Shown here in pieces: positions 60,405-64,000 of a stretch of 64,000 bases of DNA (its first letter is position 1; each line of letters opens with the position of its first letter). Origin of the DNA: Congeria kusceri (Eukaryota > Mollusca > Bivalvia > Myida > Dreissenidae); the NCBI GenBank assembly GCA_027627225.1, contig CM051025.1:71339069-71403068 (forward strand). Reading direction: 5' to 3'. The notes under the pieces were generated by a model. It did no database searches, had not been told where the DNA came from, and was given only the letters and a program-made list of their open reading frames with translations. Position numbers and translations under genes: made by a program.

Positions 60405-60840
60405 ATATAGTAACTATCGGACTTTCGGAGATTTTCATTTTGCGGAACTTTCATATTCCGCGAAAAACAACGCTAATATAGCCATATAGCAGCCGTCGGA
60501 ATTTCGGGAATCAACATTTTCCGACGGGCAGAAAGATACTAATTACATAGTAATTTTCGGGACATTTGTTCCGACGGGTAGAATTCAAAATCTAAAAAGC
60601 GCGGAACTTTTACATTTTCGGACGGACAGAAAGATACTATTTATATAGCAATTATCGGACATTCGTTCCGACGGCTAGAAAGCGGAATCTAAAAAGCGCG
60701 GAGCTTTGCAAATCTTCCGACGGAACAATTGAACGTTAAATACTGCACAAAAAGCGGAATCTAAAAAAGCGCGGAACTTTGCAAATCTTCCGAAAAATTG
60801 AGCATTGAACACTGCACAAAAAGCGGGTTGCCATGGGTTA
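60405..60840. repeat. Degenerate tandem repeat with GCGGAATCTAAAAAGCGCGG
   Basis: Four or more diverged units of about 60-110 bases share GCGGAACTTT(TACATTTTC), TTCCGACGG and AAGATACTA(T/A)TTATATAG. The region lies directly before the CCAAT/TATA stretch at 60858. Confidence 0.7.
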
Positions 60841-60857
60841 CCCGCGAAAATGATTTG

Positions 60858-60971
60858 ATTGGTTCCGATACCTAGAAACAACCAATCAGAAACGTTGACA
60901 CAAATACATCTAGAAGCTATATTTAAACATGATAGACGTCGGTTGTGTACACAGAGTGGAATTAATTAAGG
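60858..60971 (+). promoter_or_regulatory. CCAAT/TATA promoter-like region and possible noncoding first exon
   Basis: An inverted CCAAT (ATTGGTT, 60858-60864) and a direct one (AACCAATCA, 60880-60888) lie about 20 bases apart. TATATTTAAA follows at 60918-60927. A strong donor, GGTAAGTG, falls at 60972. This spacing suits an NF-Y-driven promoter with a start near 60950 and a very short first exon. It is inference from motifs only. Confidence 0.4.
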
Positions 60972-61733
60972 GTAAGTGATTTAAATATATTACTTATTAT
61001 AGTGTCATTAATGTGAATTTGGTTGGAATTCATTGAGGCAAATGGAGTTTTATTTGCAAACATGCACACTTATAACCAAAGGGGCAGAGGGAAATTAAAT
61101 ACGAGTAACGCTTCGCCCAATAACGGTTCGCACCTGCCTAAATTAACTACCCATTAATCCAAATTTTTATACATAGATCTACGCAGAATAATATGATGTC
61201 ACTATAAATGTATGGATCAGTGTATGTAGGACCATATTTGTACAAATCATATTGTTCACAAAAATAGATTCTTGACATGTGATGATGTGTGGAAATGATT
61301 CTTCACACATCACATTCACAGTCTCATTCTTCACATTTTCTGTCCATTTTGTGATAAGATCTACAGTCTGGTATTTTATATGCAATGAGCTCATATTCTT
61401 CACATATGAAAATAAGTGTGCCAATTGTCTGCGAGATGATGATGATTTTGATTACATCTATAAACAAAATCAATTTGAAATGGTAAATGAAATGTCTATT
61501 TCCATTATCTAGTATGGTAACTAATGATTCCAAAATAAGTACTATTTCACATGGATTGGATACTTCGGGCACAAAAATAAAACTAGAAAACCTGATTTCT
61601 CATTCTTTTCAGGTGATTTTTCGCAATGATAGAAGACGCTGACAGCAATATTTACAAAAACGATGGTATGTTTACTAGGTTAAGGAATGATTGTGATCAT
61701 TTTATACTTGGTTGTTGGGAAAGTGAAATCTTT
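60972..61733 (+). other. Possible intron with small exon at 61613-61665
   Basis: The acceptor CATTCTTTTCAG ends at 61612. A 53-base segment follows with an ATG at 61626 (MIEDADSNIYKND) and a donor GGTATGTTT at 61666. The frame does not stay open into the next candidate exon, so it may be noncoding. Confidence 0.25.
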
Positions 61734-62378
61734 TTAGCTCGACTATTCACCGAGTAGTTCCAGCTATACTACTCACCCAATCGTCGGTTTCGCCGTAATG
61801 CTCCGGTTAAAGTTTGCGTGCAACAAGTGCATATCTCTCTAACTACTACAGATATTAAATTGAAACTTCACACATGTCTTCGGGGTCATTATGTAAGGTC
61901 GCTGACCAAGGCCCATAACTCTGACCTGCAATTTAGCTTTTTTACTTAGAAATTTCAGATTAGAGTCTGCGAGCAACAACTCTATATCTCTATAACTACT
62001 ACAGATATTCAATTGAAACTTCACACATGTCTTCTGAGGGTCATTATAGAAGGTCACTGATCAAGGCCCATAACTCTGGCTTGCAATTTAGCAGAATTAT
62101 GCCCCTTTTTGTACTTGGAAATTTCAGGTTAAAGTTTGCGTGCAACAACTTCATATCTCTATATCTGCTACAGATATTCAATTAAAACTGCACACATGTT
62201 TTCAAGGTCATAATATAAGGTCACTGGCCAAGGCACATAACTGTGACCAGCATTTTAGCAGAATTATGCCCTTTTTGTTGTGATAAAGGCCAATAACTCT
62301 GACAAAGCGGTTGAATAGTCTAACTCTGACAAAGCGGTTGAATAGTCGAGCGCGCTGTCCTGAGACAGCTCTTGTTTT
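61734..62378 (+). repeat. Degenerate tandem element with AGCTCGACTATTC ends
   Basis: AGCTCGACTATTC at the left faces GAATAGTCGAGC at the right. Three units of about 180 bases share TTTGCGTGCAACAACTTCAT, CTACAGATATTCAATTGAAA, CTTCACACATGTCTTC and AAGGCCCATAACTCTGAC. Frames inside are artefacts. Confidence 0.75.
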
Positions 62379-62717
62379 ATTCCTTTATTGACCAAAACCA
62401 TAGTTAAAGAGACAAACTTGTATGTTGCTCACGAAAAGAAAACACAGTACAGTAGTTAACCAGTAATTTAAAATACCGTGCAGAATTCATTTTGAAAGTG
62501 CCCAAAAGTGCAATGTACAATTACTGGGCAGATGTTAAAAATTGCCAGGAATGTATGTCAATAATTTATTACAAAAATCATCCTAAGGTGTACTCCTTTA
62601 ATTGGAAAGGCTTTTTGGAAGATTGTTTTAATGTAATTAATATGTTAGTTTAAATTGATATGTTAACATTACATTCTGATGTTATGCACTTATAAATATC
62701 GCGTGTTCTTATTGTAG

Positions 62718-62840
62718 GACCTGCATGACTGTGTGTTGAAGTGCCCTGTATGACACTTTGCGCAAGAAGAATATCACCTTGGATCCAGTATTAGTAAGAG
62801 GATGATGGACATTCCTCCCGTGTTATTGGTTAATGAAGAG
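62718..62840 (+). other. Candidate exon of an unrecognised gene
   Basis: The segment is bounded by the acceptor TTCTTATTGTAG and the strong donor GAGGTAAGTTC. All three frames carry at least one stop in the first half. The last 39 bases are open from tandem ATGs at 62802 (MMDIPPVLLVNEE). A further acceptor, GTGTTTTTCAG, near 63494 keeps that frame for 24 codons. It could be a 5' coding exon or a noncoding RNA. Confidence 0.25.
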
Positions 62841-62935
62841 GTAAGTTCACATTTTTAAACAAACAGATGACACTTGTTTATTGTTCAATACTAGCAACTT
62901 GAGTCACAACAGTGTAATGGCATTGGTGTCCACCT

Positions 62936-63095
62936 TGCGATAAGGGATCATGAGTTTGAATTCTACTGAGGTCTCTCAAAAAGACATTAGTTCTGGTTCT
63001 TCCAAGAAAAAGATTTGCAAGTGTTGCAATAAGTCTCGAGCATTCGAGGAATGCAGACTGAAATACATAGGTTTAAACTAAAAACTAGTCACTTC
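62936..63095 (+). repeat. Possible tRNA-derived SINE
   Basis: TGGCATTGGTGTCCACC and GAGTTTGAATTCTACTG resemble degenerate A and B boxes. They are followed by CTGGTTCTTCCAAGAAAAAG and GTGTTGCAATAAGTCTCGAG, which recall the body of SINEs common in bivalves as I remember them. Confidence 0.4.
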
Positions 63096-64000
63096 AATAC
63101 AATATTTGTAGTTGCTGTTGTAAAAAAAATTAGTAAACAGTTCTATTTTACTTGATTATCTGTGACAAGTAAATATATACCGGTACATACCGGTAACTTT
63201 TTACTTGATCTGTGATTACACTGATCATAACTTATATCATTTATCTTTTTACCTAAAGCATTTAAAGTTTTCAAAAAAATGCAAACAGTCTGATAGTCCA
63301 AAGCTTGCTTATTTTAGCATGCTTGAACAATTATATGCTACAGCATTTAAAAATAATTGACTTGTGATTACTGACACAGGTGTTGCGATTTCTAGAAATA
63401 CAATGTAGGTCATGTGTTGTATATATTAAAAAAAATAACGGATGTAATGAAAATGTTCAGTATTGATTGTGTACTTTGTTTTGTGTTTTTCAGACCCATG
63501 TGTACATGTGTGTTTTACTTTTGCACGCAAAATCAGCTTGTTGGTGGTGTGAACTCCCATGTGTATGAACATGCATATTAATTATTCTCACTTTATGACA
63601 AAACTGATGAAGTTATTGCCTGGATTTCATTTTCAAAGTTTATGTGTGCCTTCAAGCACATTTAGCCTGTTCTAAACATAATTTTGTTAATTTTATTTTG
63701 ATTCATTCATTTTAAGAGTCAATTCTGTAATGTTTCTTATAAGTGGATCCGTTTTAAGCTCCATATTTCTCATAATATTCCTTTAATTTAACATTTAGAC
63801 TATTCACTTGTCTGATGTGCAAATAATTTTGAACTAGAGTATTTACAATTGTGTGAAAATGTAATATTGTTATCATATTGTTATTAATATTCTGGTTAAA
63901 ATTGCTTTAATATATATAAGGATAGTATCGACTGTGTTGCTTCACAATATACGCGAACTAATTCCTAAATATGACTTCCAACCACACAAAAAAGCTTCGT
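63096..64000. other. AT-rich end of window, no gene firmly seen
   Basis: Apart from the acceptor-like site near 63494, nothing is recognised. A gene starting near 60950 could continue past the window. Confidence 0.3.

Noticed and set aside
62718..62840. Reading the in-frame TGA of this candidate exon as selenocysteine
   Set aside because: There is no family match and no evidence of a SECIS element; a noncoding or 5' UTR exon is simpler.

Overview
This window is nuclear DNA of an animal, most likely a bivalve mollusc. It is AT-rich and repeat-laden. It holds spliced genes with GT/AG introns, a forkhead gene and intronless rhodopsin-type receptor genes. Several repeat styles (tandem copies ending in GGACGGACGGAC, and a palindromic family ending GAGGCGTGTCGTG) are ones I associate with bivalves, and the palindromic family with dreissenid mussels. 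The species guess is from memory and is weak.

Layout. 1-3.9 kb is AT-rich intergenic DNA. A two-exon forkhead transcription factor gene lies at 4.03-5.74 kb (+) with a TATA box and poly(A) signals. From 6.5 to 11 kb there is a 49-bp tandem array, two small inverted-repeat elements and two long arrays of degenerate repeats. Three members of one class A receptor family follow: pseudogene A (12.2-13.2 kb, -), pseudogene B (19.3-20.5 kb, -) and a nearly intact copy C (24.6-25.8 kb, +). A LINE fragment (22.6-23.6 kb, -) lies between B and C. From 27.2 to 33.6 kb is a 6.4-kb foldback element built from 44-bp repeats in two opposing arms and flanked by a 9-bp direct repeat. A piggyBac-like non-autonomous element sits beside it.

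From 38.2 to 46.1 kb (+) is a four-exon gene whose phases agree at every junction. It encodes a signal peptide, a short Cys-rich ectodomain, one membrane segment and a long tail with three PPxY motifs, so it is a CYYR1/Shisa-type adaptor. Its introns carry nested palindromes, a minisatellite that runs into a splice acceptor, and a TA-flanked element. From 46.8 to 53.7 kb are a TTAA-flanked element, a 53-bp array, a 1.9-kb TIR element and an 18-bp minisatellite. Two more receptors of the same family follow on the minus strand: pseudogene D (55.7-56.8 kb) and intact gene E (58.4-59.7 kb). The right end has a CCAAT/TATA promoter-like region and possible noncoding or 5' exons of an unrecognised gene.

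How the genes relate. The forkhead gene and the CYYR1-like gene look like independent single-copy genes. The five receptor copies form a dispersed tandem family undergoing birth and death: one clean copy, one with a single homopolymer frameshift in TM1, and three decayed by different mechanisms. The most distinctive single object is the foldback element. No virus, CRISPR, rRNA or canonical functional tRNA gene was seen.
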